Assembly: GCA_021324655.1 (NCBI GenBank) | Contig: JAJPIP010000093.1 | Span: forward strand, 1 to 37,059 | Direction: 5' to 3' | Length of the DNA: 37,059 nucleotides | Source: Pseudomonadota bacterium | Lineage (GTDB): Bacteria > Chloroflexota > UBA5177 | Shown: in pieces, positions 21,664-29,495 of the stretch | Numbering within the stretch: the first letter of the stretch is position 1 | How the letters are laid out: each line of letters starts with the position of its first letter | Notes under the pieces: generated by a model | Told to the model about the DNA's origin: nothing | Database searches by the model: none | The model's input: only the letters and a program-made list of their open reading frames with translations | Program-made: the position numbers and the translations under genes

Positions 21664-22719
21664 CTAGCGAATAACGGTGAGTGGGTGCCGCTCCAGCTTG
21701 GCCCGGTCCTCGGCCGCTGCCGGATGATCGCGCTCGGGAACCGCGAGGTCCTTGGGGGCGCCGCACAGTTCAGTCGAGAGGTAGCGCAGGCCGTTGTCAT
21801 TGACGATCGTCACAATGCGTCTCAGCTCCGGCCGAGCGTGCGAGAGCTTTAAGGCCCCGGCGACGTTGCATCCGGAGGAGATGCCGCAGAAAATCCCTTC
21901 TTCTCGCGCCAACCGCCGGGCCATGGTGATGGCCTCGTCCGATGAAACCTCGATGACGCCGTCGAGCAGGTTGAGGTGGAGATTGTCGGGGATGAAGCCG
22001 TCACCGATTCCCTCGATGCGATGTGGTCCCCATCCGCCACCCGCCAGGATGTCGCACTCGGCCGGCTCGATGGCAAACGCCTCAACACGCGGGTTCTGCT
22101 CCTTGAGGTACCCCGCCACGCCGGTCAACGTGCCGCCTGTCCCCTGGGCGTCGACAAACGCGTCGAGTTCTCCCCCGGTTTGCTCCCAGATCTCCGGCCC
22201 CGTCGTCGCGCGGTGGGCCGCTATATTGCCGGGATTGGAGAACTGCGAGACCTGCCAGTACTTGCCCGGCCCGTTCGCCATGATCTCTCTGACCTTGTCG
22301 AGCACCAGGTCGACATCGCTCTCGCCACCCGGCGTCAGTACGAGCTGAGCGCCATAGGCCTGGATGGTTTTTTTGCGCTCGTCGCTCATACCCTCCGGCA
22401 TCACGATAACAACGGGATATCCCAGAGCGGCACCCGTCATCGCCGTCGCGATTCCCGTGTTCCCCGTCGTGCCCTCGATGATCGTCATGCCCGGCGTGAG
22501 CTCACCCCGCTCCTCGGCTCGCCGCACGATGGCAGGGAGGATGCGGTCCTTCACGCTGCCGCTTGGTCCGTAGTACTCAAGCTTGACGAGGATCGTCGCG
22601 TCGGTGCCGGCCGTGACGCGACGCAGCCGGACGAGCGGCGTCAGCCCCGCCGTTTCCAGCACGTTATCCGCGATGCTGTCGCGCCTCAGCCAGCGCCGGC
22701 TGCCTCCGTCCGCCGTCAC
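21664..22719 (-). CDS. Cysteine-synthase-fold PLP enzyme in the purine operon (351 aa)
   Basis: It is a fold-type II PLP enzyme of the CysK/CBS family. Lys57 in SGSVKDR should bind PLP; the substrate loop is GTTGNTG (83-89), where CysK usually has TSGNTG; the phosphate loop is GTGGTLTG; GISSGCN is near the C-terminus. GTG at 22719 overlaps the XdhA stop in GTGA and is chosen over a TTG at 22734. The generic call is cysteine synthase or beta-synthase. Context argues otherwise: it lies between xdhA and ygeW, where YgeX (2,3-diaminopropionate ammonia-lyase, also fold-type II) occurs in other purine clusters. A beta-elimination on a diaminopropionate-like intermediate is an attractive but unproven role. 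A true cysteine synthase recruited by chance remains possible. Confidence 0.85.
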   Translation of the reverse strand: MTADGGSRRWLRRDSIADNVLETAGLTPLVRLRRVTAGTDATILVKLEYYGPSGSVKDRILPAIVRRAEERGELTPGMTIIEGTTGNTGIATAMTGAALGYPVVIVMPEGMSDERKKTIQAYGAQLVLTPGGESDVDLVLDKVREIMANGPGKYWQVSQFSNPGNIAAHRATTGPEIWEQTGGELDAFVDAQGTGGTLTGVAGYLKEQNPRVEAFAIEPAECDILAGGGWGPHRIEGIGDGFIPDNLHLNLLDGVIEVSSDEAITMARRLAREEGIFCGISSGCNVAGALKLSHARPELRRIVTIVNDNGLRYLSTELCGAPKDLAVPERDHPAAAEDRAKLERHPLTVIR

Positions 22720-25025
22720 CGCTCGCCCCGGCAATCGAGAGCGGCCAGGACCTTCTCGGGAGTCATGGGAAGGGAATGCAGCCGAACGCCCACCGCGTCG
22801 TAAATAGCGTTGGAAATGGCGGGGGCCGGTCCGTTGATGGCGATTTCCGCCACGCTCTTGGCCCCGAACGGGCCGGTAGGTTCCTCTGCTTCCACCAGAA
22901 TCGTGGTCAATGTCGGCATATCGGCGGCGCAGAAGATCTTGTAGTCCATGAACGTGGGGTTGAGGACCCGTCCATCCGCGTCCACCAATATCTCCTCGGT
23001 CAGGGCGTAGCCGAGCCCCTGCGCGACTGCTCCCTCCACCTGCCCCTCGCAGATGTCAGGATTGATGGCGCGGCCGACATCCACGGCCGTCACGATCTCC
23101 ACCGGCCGCACCTGCCCGGTCTCCGTGTCCACCTCGACTTCCGCGAACATCGCGACGAACGGCGGCGGGCTTTCCTTGGTCGCGTGTGACCCTTTCCCGA
23201 TGATGACCGTCTTGCTCTCCCCGTAGAGGCACTCCAGCGCCACTTCCTGCAGCGTCACGCTCTTCCCGGACAGCGACGTCACCTTTTCATCGTGCACGAG
23301 GAGCCCTTCCGGATCTTCATCCATCATGCGCGCCGCGGCCGCGACGATTTGCTGACGAGCATCTTCCGACGCCTTCAGGACACACATTCCGGTGATGTAC
23401 GCGGTGCTGCTCGCGTAGGCACCGTAGTCGAACGAGATATCGTCCGTGTCGCCCGACTTGATCAGGATGTTCTCCAACGGGACGCCGAGGACCTCGGCGG
23501 CGATCTGCGCCAGCGACGTGTCGCTGCCGGTCCCGATGTCGGCAGATCCCACCATGAGATTGAAGGACGCATCTTCGTTCATTTTCAGTGCCGCACCCGC
23601 CAGCTCGTCGCCCGCCACACCGCTTCCCTGCATGAGGATGCACATACCGACGCCCCGCTTGATTGGCCCGTCGCCGGGCCGGCCGCGCTTCTGGTACCAG
23701 CCGATGGCTTCGGCGCCCCGCTCGATGCACTCAGGCAACCCGCAGGAGTGGATGACACGCGGCTTCTTCCCGGCTCCTTCGCCGGCCGCCGCACTCATGA
23801 GATCGGTATCGCCGACGCGAATGTGGTTCATCCGGCGAAACTCGAGCGGCTCGATGCCCAACGCCTCCGCGACTTCGTCCATGTGGACCTCCATGGCGAA
23901 GAAACCTTGCGGCGCTCCATAGCCGCGAAAGGCCGCCGCGATGGGGAGATTGGTGTAGACAATGTCGGCGTAGAACTTCATGTTCGCGGCGCGGTACAGG
24001 GGCAGCGGCTTGGTACCGGTGTTGCCGGTGACCGTCAAGGCGTGCGTGCCGTACGGGCCGGTGTTGGTGAGAACGCTGAGCGCGTTGGCGACGATCGAGC
24101 CGTCGCGCCGGACACCCGTCTTGAGCGTGATGTGCTGCGGATGGCGATTCCGGGCGATGGTGAACTCGTCGGCGCGGGTGTACTCGAGTTTCACCGGACG
24201 TCCCGTCTTCATGGCCAGCACGGCGGCAATCGGTTCGGTCACCACTTCTTGCTTGTTGCCGAAACCGCCTCCCACCCGCGGCTTGAGGACATGGACGTTG
24301 CGGACGGGGATTCCCAGGGCGAACGCGACCATGCGGCGGCAATGATACGGAATCTGCGTGCTGGTACGAAGAACCAGCCGACGGTCCTCGTCGAGGAAGG
24401 CAATGGTGACATGCGGCTCCAGACAGGTGTGCTGCTGGTACTGCACGTCGAATTCGTTCTCGACGATGACGTCGGCCAGACGGAACCCTTTCTCCACATC
24501 TCCGGCCTCGACGTCGATGTGCGCCGCTATATTGCGCGACGCATCATAAATACCGTAGCTCTCCGGTTCATCGTGGATGATGGGAGCTCCGGCGCCCATC
24601 GACTGCCGAAAGTCCGTCACGGCCGGCAGTTCCTCGTACTCCACGCCAATCGCTTCCAGGGCGGCCTCGGCAATCTCGGGCGTCTCGGCGGCGACGGCGG
24701 CGACAGCATCGCCGTGGAAGCGGACCTTGCGGTCGAGCACATACATGTCGTACGGCGACGGCTCGGGCCACGACTGTCCCGCGCTCGTGTACGGGTTGCG
24801 CGGAACGTCGCGGTGAGTGATGACGGCATGGACGCCCGGGATCTCCGAGGCCCGGGACGTATCGATCGACAGGATGCGCGCGTGAGCGTGGGGGCTCTTC
24901 AGTACCTTGGCATGGAGCAGGCCCCGCATCTCGACGTCGTCGGTGAATGTCGCGCGGCCCGTGACCAGCTTTACCGCGTCGATCTTGGGCGCGCGCCGCC
25001 CAACCATGGAGAGCTCAGTCTTCAC
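22716..25025 (-). CDS. xdhA: Xanthine dehydrogenase-type molybdopterin subunit (769 aa)
   Basis: This is the large molybdenum-cofactor subunit of a three-subunit hydroxylase oxidising hypoxanthine/xanthine-type purines. Moco-contact motifs are present: QQHTCLEPH (Gln197 at the position of the conserved apical-oxo Gln), VGGGFGNKQE (251-260), AAAFRGYGAPQG (Arg367, the substrate-contact Arg), DIGTGSDTSLAQIAAE, and GAKSVAEIAING with catalytic Glu727. The residue matching the xanthine-binding Glu of animal/Rhodobacter enzymes appears to be Asp286 (TRADEF), a conservative change. GTG at 25025 has AGGAGGT eight bases upstream and overlaps xdhC by 11 nt. It needs the FAD and 2Fe-2S partners encoded just upstream. 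Substrate could also be another N-heterocycle. Confidence 0.92.
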   Translation of the reverse strand: MKTELSMVGRRAPKIDAVKLVTGRATFTDDVEMRGLLHAKVLKSPHAHARILSIDTSRASEIPGVHAVITHRDVPRNPYTSAGQSWPEPSPYDMYVLDRKVRFHGDAVAAVAAETPEIAEAALEAIGVEYEELPAVTDFRQSMGAGAPIIHDEPESYGIYDASRNIAAHIDVEAGDVEKGFRLADVIVENEFDVQYQQHTCLEPHVTIAFLDEDRRLVLRTSTQIPYHCRRMVAFALGIPVRNVHVLKPRVGGGFGNKQEVVTEPIAAVLAMKTGRPVKLEYTRADEFTIARNRHPQHITLKTGVRRDGSIVANALSVLTNTGPYGTHALTVTGNTGTKPLPLYRAANMKFYADIVYTNLPIAAAFRGYGAPQGFFAMEVHMDEVAEALGIEPLEFRRMNHIRVGDTDLMSAAAGEGAGKKPRVIHSCGLPECIERGAEAIGWYQKRGRPGDGPIKRGVGMCILMQGSGVAGDELAGAALKMNEDASFNLMVGSADIGTGSDTSLAQIAAEVLGVPLENILIKSGDTDDISFDYGAYASSTAYITGMCVLKASEDARQQIVAAAARMMDEDPEGLLVHDEKVTSLSGKSVTLQEVALECLYGESKTVIIGKGSHATKESPPPFVAMFAEVEVDTETGQVRPVEIVTAVDVGRAINPDICEGQVEGAVAQGLGYALTEEILVDADGRVLNPTFMDYKIFCAADMPTLTTILVEAEEPTGPFGAKSVAEIAINGPAPAISNAIYDAVGVRLHSLPMTPEKVLAALDCRGER

Positions 25026-25488
25026 GCCGGCCGACCTCCTCGCTCACCGACGCCAGAACGGCCTCCACCGGTTTCTTGTACCCCGTGCAGCGGCATAGAT
25101 TCCCGATGAACACGTGACGAATGTCGTCCTCGGTGGGTTGCGGGTTCATCTCGAGGTAGTTGGCCGCCGTCACGACCATGCCGGGGATACAGAACCCGCA
25201 CTGGATCGCTCCGTTCGCGGTGAATGCCTCCTGAACGGGGTGAAGGCCATCAGCGGTCTCCAGTCCTTCTACCGTGGTGATCTGCGATCCGTCCGACTGG
25301 GCGGCGAGGCGAATGCAGGCATCAATCGCCAGGCCATCCACGATCACGGCGCACGCGCCGCATTCTCCTGACTCGCAGACGCGCTTCGCGCCGCGGTACC
25401 CGTGGTCACGCAGCGCATCCAGGAGGGTCTCGGCCGGCGCCACGTCCCACTCCTCTCTGGTCCCATTGACGGTCACCGCTATCTTCAC
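25015..25488 (-). CDS. xdhC: Xanthine dehydrogenase-type 2Fe-2S subunit (157 aa)
   Basis: It carries the two [2Fe-2S] clusters that pass electrons from Moco to FAD. The plant-ferredoxin-type cluster has Cys38, Cys43, Cys46 (CESGECGAC) and Cys58. The second has Cys97, Cys100 (QCGFC), Cys132 and Cys134 (NLCRCTGYKKP). Length is normal for the family. GTG start, three bases after the FAD-subunit stop. It overlaps the molybdopterin subunit by 11 nt, so stoichiometric synthesis is likely. The symbol follows the E. coli use of XdhC for the Fe-S subunit; other species give that name to a maturation factor. Confidence 0.95.
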   Translation of the reverse strand: MKIAVTVNGTREEWDVAPAETLLDALRDHGYRGAKRVCESGECGACAVIVDGLAIDACIRLAAQSDGSQITTVEGLETADGLHPVQEAFTANGAIQCGFCIPGMVVTAANYLEMNPQPTEDDIRHVFIGNLCRCTGYKKPVEAVLASVSEEVGRRED

Positions 25489-25491
25489 TCC

Positions 25492-26331
25492 CTACTCCGT
25501 TTCCGTTCGCTGGCGGGCGCGGTGCACGGCCCGCCCCAGCAGGACGCCGGACATACGCCTGCGGTACGCCTCGGATGCCCGCCAATCTGATATCGGACGT
25601 ATGTCGTCGTTGACGGCACGGGCCGCCTCCGCGATGATATCGTCTGTCGGCTCCTGCCCTTCGAGCACAGCCTCCGCGGCGCCGGCGCGGACGGCCACCG
25701 GAGCGACAGCGCCCAGTGCAACGCGCACGTCGCGCATTCTCCCGCCGTCCGGCACAAAGCTCATCGCAAGGTTGACGAGCGCTATGTCGGAGTGACTGCG
25801 TGCCAGCTTGACGAAGCTGCCGCGGCGCGGCTTGGTCGGGATGCGAATAGCAGTGATCAGGGCATCCCCGAGGTTGGTGCGGTGCGGCCCCGCCGGAATC
25901 TCGCCCACCGGAGCCATGTCGACGTCGCCGCCCGCCAGCACCGCGACCGCGTCCAGCGCGATCAGGGCCGGTACCGCGTCGGCGGCCGGCGACGCATTGG
26001 CAATGTTGCCAGAGACGGTTGCCGCGTTCCTGATCAGCCAGGGCGCAGTGTCGCGGAACGCATCGGCCAGCATGCCAGCGGCCACGGACGTCACCGCCGC
26101 CTCGGCATCGCGCAGCAGTGCCGCGCCGCCAATGACGATGTGCCCATCCTCGCTCCGAACGTCGTTGAGTCCGCAATGTCTTATGTCAATCATCACTTCG
26201 AGATGAGGCGGCCTGTGTACCAGGAGGTCCGAGCCGCCCGCCAGGTAAGCGGCCCGCGTGCCGTGCGCCTGCTTGGCGGAGACCGCATCGTCCGCAGTGG
26301 CGGGGCGCACATATTCGCGCAGATTTCGCAT
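25492..26331 (-). CDS. xdhB: Xanthine dehydrogenase-type FAD subunit (279 aa)
   Basis: It is a CoxM/XdhB-type FAD-binding subunit. FAD contacts are AYLAGGSDLL (about 28-37) and TVSGNIANASPAADAVPAL (about 105-123). The C-terminal third is the CO-dehydrogenase-flavoprotein C domain. ATG at 26331 shares one base with the SsnA stop (TGATG); a GTG at 26355 would lie inside ssnA and has no better ribosome site. It re-oxidises the enzyme using NAD or another acceptor. It is followed by the Fe-S subunit after three bases. Confidence 0.92.
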   Translation of the reverse strand: MRNLREYVRPATADDAVSAKQAHGTRAAYLAGGSDLLVHRPPHLEVMIDIRHCGLNDVRSEDGHIVIGGAALLRDAEAAVTSVAAGMLADAFRDTAPWLIRNAATVSGNIANASPAADAVPALIALDAVAVLAGGDVDMAPVGEIPAGPHRTNLGDALITAIRIPTKPRRGSFVKLARSHSDIALVNLAMSFVPDGGRMRDVRVALGAVAPVAVRAGAAEAVLEGQEPTDDIIAEAARAVNDDIRPISDWRASEAYRRRMSGVLLGRAVHRARQRTETE

Positions 26332-27623
26332 CAGAGCATTTCCATGCGCTGCCACAGTTTCACGGCCGCCTCGCGCGCCTCTCGGCGAATCTTTTCTTCA
26401 TCAATCGCCACGAACTCGCGGTTGCGGCGAACCCAACGGCCGCCAACCATGACATCCCTCACGTCGGCGGACGCGAAGGCAAACATCCAGTGCCACGGCA
26501 GGTTTCCGCCATCGAGGGGCGTTGGTGGCTCGTAATCCAGGACGACGAGGTCCGCGGCCGCTCCGGGCTGGATCATGCCGATCGGATAGCCGAAGAAGTC
26601 GGCGGCGAGGCGTCCTCCCCGGGCCAGCATGTCGAGGAAGTCGCCGGCATCGGCATCGAGCGTGTCCTCGCGGGCCCGAAAGTAGGCGGTACGGCTCTCC
26701 GCGAACATGTCGCCATCGATCCCGTCGGTGCCCATGACGCCCCGATCGCCAAAGTTAAAGACGGGGGCGCGCCCGACCCCGTTATTCAAGTTCGAGCGGC
26801 AATTGTGAGCCATCCAGGTGCGGCGCTCGTGTAGTGTCTCCATCTCTTCGTCGTTCACATGAACCGCGTGGGCCGCGATCGCCCGTGGCCCCAGGATACC
26901 GAACTGATCGAGACGCACCGCCGCACGCCTCCCGAACCGGCGCAGGGAGTCCTCCTCGTCGTACCAGTCCTCCGCCACGTGGATATGGACCCCGCTGGAC
27001 TGACTTCGAGCCAGATCCGCGAGCGCCTCGAGCGTGTCGTCTTCCAGGGTGAAGGACGCATGGGCTCCCACCATCCCCCGCACCAGGGGCCGGAGATTCT
27101 CCGTCAAGAACCGCCCGGTCTCGCGCAGGCCCGCCGCGCGCCGCTCTTGGCCGCCGCGGTCGGTCACTTCGTAACACACGACGGCGCGCGTTCCCACGTC
27201 CTCGAGGGCAGCGGCCACCATGTCGAGTGACCCGTCGATGCAGTTCGGCGAGGCGTGGTGGTCGATGAGCGTCGTGGTACCGGCGGCCAGGGCGTCGAGC
27301 GCGCCGGAGAGGGCGGAGTAGCGGATGCTCTCTTCGTCGAGAGCCCGATCGAGCCGCCACCAGATCCGTTCCAGGATTTCGACAAAGTTCCGGGGAGGCT
27401 GCGAGGGACCCGGCATGCCCCGCGCCAGCGACGAGTACAGATGAGTGTGAGCACAGACGTTTCCCGGCATTACGAGCCGCCCACCCAGGTCCACGACGTT
27501 CGCCGGCCGATCCGAGTCACCAACTTCGGCAATCAGACCGTCCTCGATCGCGATGTCCGTGCGTGTCACTCTCCGCCGCGGCGGGTCGGCAACCACTCCG
27601 TTGACCAGTTTCAGACGCTCCAC
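26331..27623 (-). CDS. ssnA: SsnA-type putative aminohydrolase (430 aa)
   Basis: It is an amidohydrolase of the SsnA group: PGNVCAHTHLYSSLARGM, then WWRLDRALDEES and TTLIDHHASPN, which are diagnostic for SsnA as known from E. coli and clostridial purine clusters. Later it has VHIHVAEDWYDE, IAAHAVHVND and VMGTDGIDGDM with the late Asp. GTG at 27623 is chosen: GGGAGG is five bases upstream, it lies about 18 nt after the expected transcription start, and the protein then starts MERLKLVNG. A TTG at 27647 would fall in the -10 box. SsnA is genetically linked with anaerobic urate breakdown; its exact substrate is unsettled. It is first in the operon. Confidence 0.88.
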   Translation of the reverse strand: MERLKLVNGVVADPPRRRVTRTDIAIEDGLIAEVGDSDRPANVVDLGGRLVMPGNVCAHTHLYSSLARGMPGPSQPPRNFVEILERIWWRLDRALDEESIRYSALSGALDALAAGTTTLIDHHASPNCIDGSLDMVAAALEDVGTRAVVCYEVTDRGGQERRAAGLRETGRFLTENLRPLVRGMVGAHASFTLEDDTLEALADLARSQSSGVHIHVAEDWYDEEDSLRRFGRRAAVRLDQFGILGPRAIAAHAVHVNDEEMETLHERRTWMAHNCRSNLNNGVGRAPVFNFGDRGVMGTDGIDGDMFAESRTAYFRAREDTLDADAGDFLDMLARGGRLAADFFGYPIGMIQPGAAADLVVLDYEPPTPLDGGNLPWHWMFAFASADVRDVMVGGRWVRRNREFVAIDEEKIRREAREAAVKLWQRMEML

Positions 27624-27647
27624 CGTCACCTCCCGCCGGGCTGCCAA

Positions 27648-27676
27648 ATACTACGGAACGACCTATGGAAGCGCAA
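27648..27676 (-). promoter_or_regulatory. Promoter of the purine-catabolic operon
   Basis: Reading the minus strand, TTGCGC (27676-27671) and TAGTAT (27653-27648) are 17 nt apart. Transcription would begin near 27641, leaving a leader of about 18 nt before the GTG of ssnA. The -35 box is a moderate match. Confidence 0.55.
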
Positions 27677-27677
27677 A

Positions 27678-27687
27678 ACAACGTTGT
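27678..27687. promoter_or_regulatory. Palindrome between divergent promoters, candidate operator
   Basis: ACAACGTTGT is a perfect 10-bp palindrome directly upstream of the purine-operon -35 box and overlapping the -35 region facing ruvA. Flanking CAA and TTG add loose symmetry. Position suits a repressor or activator of the purine operon. No regulator gene is nearby, so the protein is unknown. Confidence 0.35.
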
Positions 27688-27713
27688 GGCTTGACGGACA
27701 GGTGTTCTAAAAT
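27684..27713 (+). promoter_or_regulatory. Promoter of the ruvA-ruvB-recD2 unit
   Basis: TTGTGG (27684-27689) and TAAAAT (27708-27713) are 18 nt apart. A better-looking TTGACG at 27691 is too close (11 nt) to serve as -35. The transcript would start near 27720, with a leader of about 87 nt before the GTG at 27807. Confidence 0.5.
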
Positions 27714-27806
27714 AATCGGTGGACGGTGGGCGGCATGACGGCCTATACCTTGACCGGTGCCGGGTGCTGTGACACAATCCGGGGACGCACGGAGGCGCGG
27801 GGAGTT

Positions 27807-28445
27807 GTGATTTCGTACATCCGGGGCACGCTGATGCGGAAACTGCCCGACCGCGTTGTCGTGGAATGCGGGGGCGTCGGATACGACGTCTTCTTGCCGC
27901 AGTTCGTGATGCGCTCCCTCCAGGAGAAGCCCGAGGGAGAGCCCATTGAGCTGGAAATCTATTACCACGTCACCGAGCGCCAGCTACGCCCTACTCTGAT
28001 TGGGTTCACCAATGGCTACGAGAAGCGCTTCTTCGAGAAGTTCATCACCGTCGAAGACATCGGGCCGCAAAAGGCGGCGCGCGCCCTGGTTTTGTCGGTC
28101 TCCAAGATCGCCCAGGCGATCGAAGCTGAGGACGTGGCCGTGCTGAAAAAGCTTCCGGGAATCGGCGAGCGGACGGCGAAGAAGATGGTCGCCACTCTGC
28201 GGGGCAAAGTGGCAGAGGAGGCGCTGCTGGTCGACCAGGGATTCAGCCTCGTGACCATGCCGGACGTGACGGAGGAATCCGTCGGCGAACTACGCGAGGA
28301 CGGCATTGCGATTCTGCTGGATCTCGGGCACCGCCGCCCAGAGGCGGTGTCAAAGGTGGACGCGGCGCTCAAGAGGAATCCGGGCATAACAACGCCCGAG
28401 GATCTTATCCGGGAAGTGTACCGGGGCGAACGTGCCGCGTCGTAG
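27807..28445 (+). CDS. ruvA: Holliday junction RuvA subunit (212 aa)
   Basis: It binds Holliday junctions and loads RuvB. The N-terminal OB-fold reads ISYIRGTLMRKLPDRVVVE and GGVGYDVFLP. Two helix-hairpin-helix motifs follow: TVEDIGPQKAARAL (about 83-96) and LKKLPGIGERTAKKM (about 112-126). The C-terminal three-helix domain that contacts RuvB ends in the last 50 residues. The first hairpin is unusual: most RuvA have SGVGPK there. GTG at 27807 is chosen since the conserved start (MIxYIRG) is there and a GGGGAG block precedes it; the frame is open back to 27726 but that part is not RuvA-like. No ruvC is adjacent. It is followed by ruvB after 15 nt. Confidence 0.93.
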   Translation: MISYIRGTLMRKLPDRVVVECGGVGYDVFLPQFVMRSLQEKPEGEPIELEIYYHVTERQLRPTLIGFTNGYEKRFFEKFITVEDIGPQKAARALVLSVSKIAQAIEAEDVAVLKKLPGIGERTAKKMVATLRGKVAEEALLVDQGFSLVTMPDVTEESVGELREDGIAILLDLGHRRPEAVSKVDAALKRNPGITTPEDLIREVYRGERAAS

Positions 28446-28460
28446 TGGGAAGTGTGAGGT

Positions 28461-29495
28461 ATGACGAGAACACCGGCGATCACTGCCGAGAGCGGCTCCG
28501 GAGCGTTTGAAGGCAATCAGGAAGAACAATCGCTTATTACGAATCTGCGTCCGCGCACGCTCGACGAGTACGGGGCCTCCGGACAGCGAACGGTTGTAGA
28601 GAATCTACAGATCGCGATTCAGGCGGCCCGCAAGCGCGGGGAGCCGCTCGATCATGTCCTGTTGCATGGCCCGCCCGGTCTGGGCAAGACGACGCTCGCT
28701 CACATCATTGCGACGGAGATGGAAGGCGATCTGGTGAGTACCTCCGGCCCCGCGCTGGAGCGCCAGGCCGATCTCATGGGGATCTTGACGGGACTTGAGA
28801 CCGGCAGCGTCCTGTTCGTCGACGAGATTCATCGGCTGTCGCGAGCCGTGGAAGAGTTTCTGTATTCGGCGATGGAAGACTTCCGCGTCGATTTCGTCCT
28901 GGAGAAGGGCACGCACGCGCGGACGGTGAAGATTCCGCTGGCCCGTTTCACCCTCGTCGCGGCCACCACGCGTACCGGGATGATCACTGCTCCGCTTCTC
29001 GACCGCTTCGGGCTGCAGTATCACCTCGACTTCTACTCTCCGGAGGAGCTGGCGCGCGTCATCCGGCGCTCGGCGCAGCTTCTGGGCACGCCGATTGATG
29101 ACGACGGTGCGTTCGAGATCGCGCGGCGCTCGCGGGGCACGCCCCGCATCGCGAATCGCCTGCTCAAGCGGGTGCGTGACTACGCCGAGGTGCGTGGCGA
29201 CGGCTTTGTCACACGGGATCTCGCGGACGAGGCACTCCGCCGCGAGGGCGTAGATGTCGAAGGGCTCAACGATCTGGACCGGCTCTACATCAACACCATC
29301 GTCGAGTACTACAACGGAGGACCGGTGGGGATCGAGGCCCTGGCGGCGACGATCAACGAGGACAAAGATACCCTGGTCGACGTCATCGAGCCATATCTCC
29401 TCAAGCGCGGTCTCGTAGCGAGGACGGCCGGCGGCCGGAAGATCGGATCGAACTATCGCAAGCTAAGCGGCGCGCAAGGCAGCCTGTTCGCTTAA
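28461..29495 (+). CDS. ruvB: Holliday junction branch-migration ATPase RuvB (344 aa)
   Basis: It is the hexameric AAA+ motor for branch migration. Walker A is [10 protein letters not shown] (69-78), Walker [10 protein letters not shown] (118-126), followed by the beta-hairpin region (FVLEKG...[15 protein letters not shown]), the arginine-finger region ([15 protein letters not shown]), sensor 2 ([11 protein letters not shown]) and the winged-helix domain. Length is normal. The first 25 residues are not conserved. The segment [15 protein letters not shown] carries a small variation from the usual EYIGQ. It lies 15 nt after ruvA, and its TAA directly touches the ATG of recD2, so the three are coupled. 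Confidence 0.97.
   Translation: MTRTPAITAESGSGAFEGNQEEQSLITNLRPRTLDEYGASGQRTVVENLQIAIQAARKRGEPLDHVLLHGPPGLGKTTLAHIIATEMEGDLVSTSGPALERQADLMGILTGLETGSVLFVDEIHRLSRAVEEFLYSAMEDFRVDFVLEKGTHARTVKIPLARFTLVAATTRTGMITAPLLDRFGLQYHLDFYSPEELARVIRRSAQLLGTPIDDDGAFEIARRSRGTPRIANRLLKRVRDYAEVRGDGFVTRDLADEALRREGVDVEGLNDLDRLYINTIVEYYNGGPVGIEALAATINEDKDTLVDVIEPYLLKRGLVARTAGGRKIGSNYRKLSGAQGSLFA

Noticed and set aside
23292-25109. 605-codon plus-strand frame opposite the molybdopterin subunit
   Set aside because: The minus strand carries complete XDH motifs. The antisense frame has no start signal or domain.
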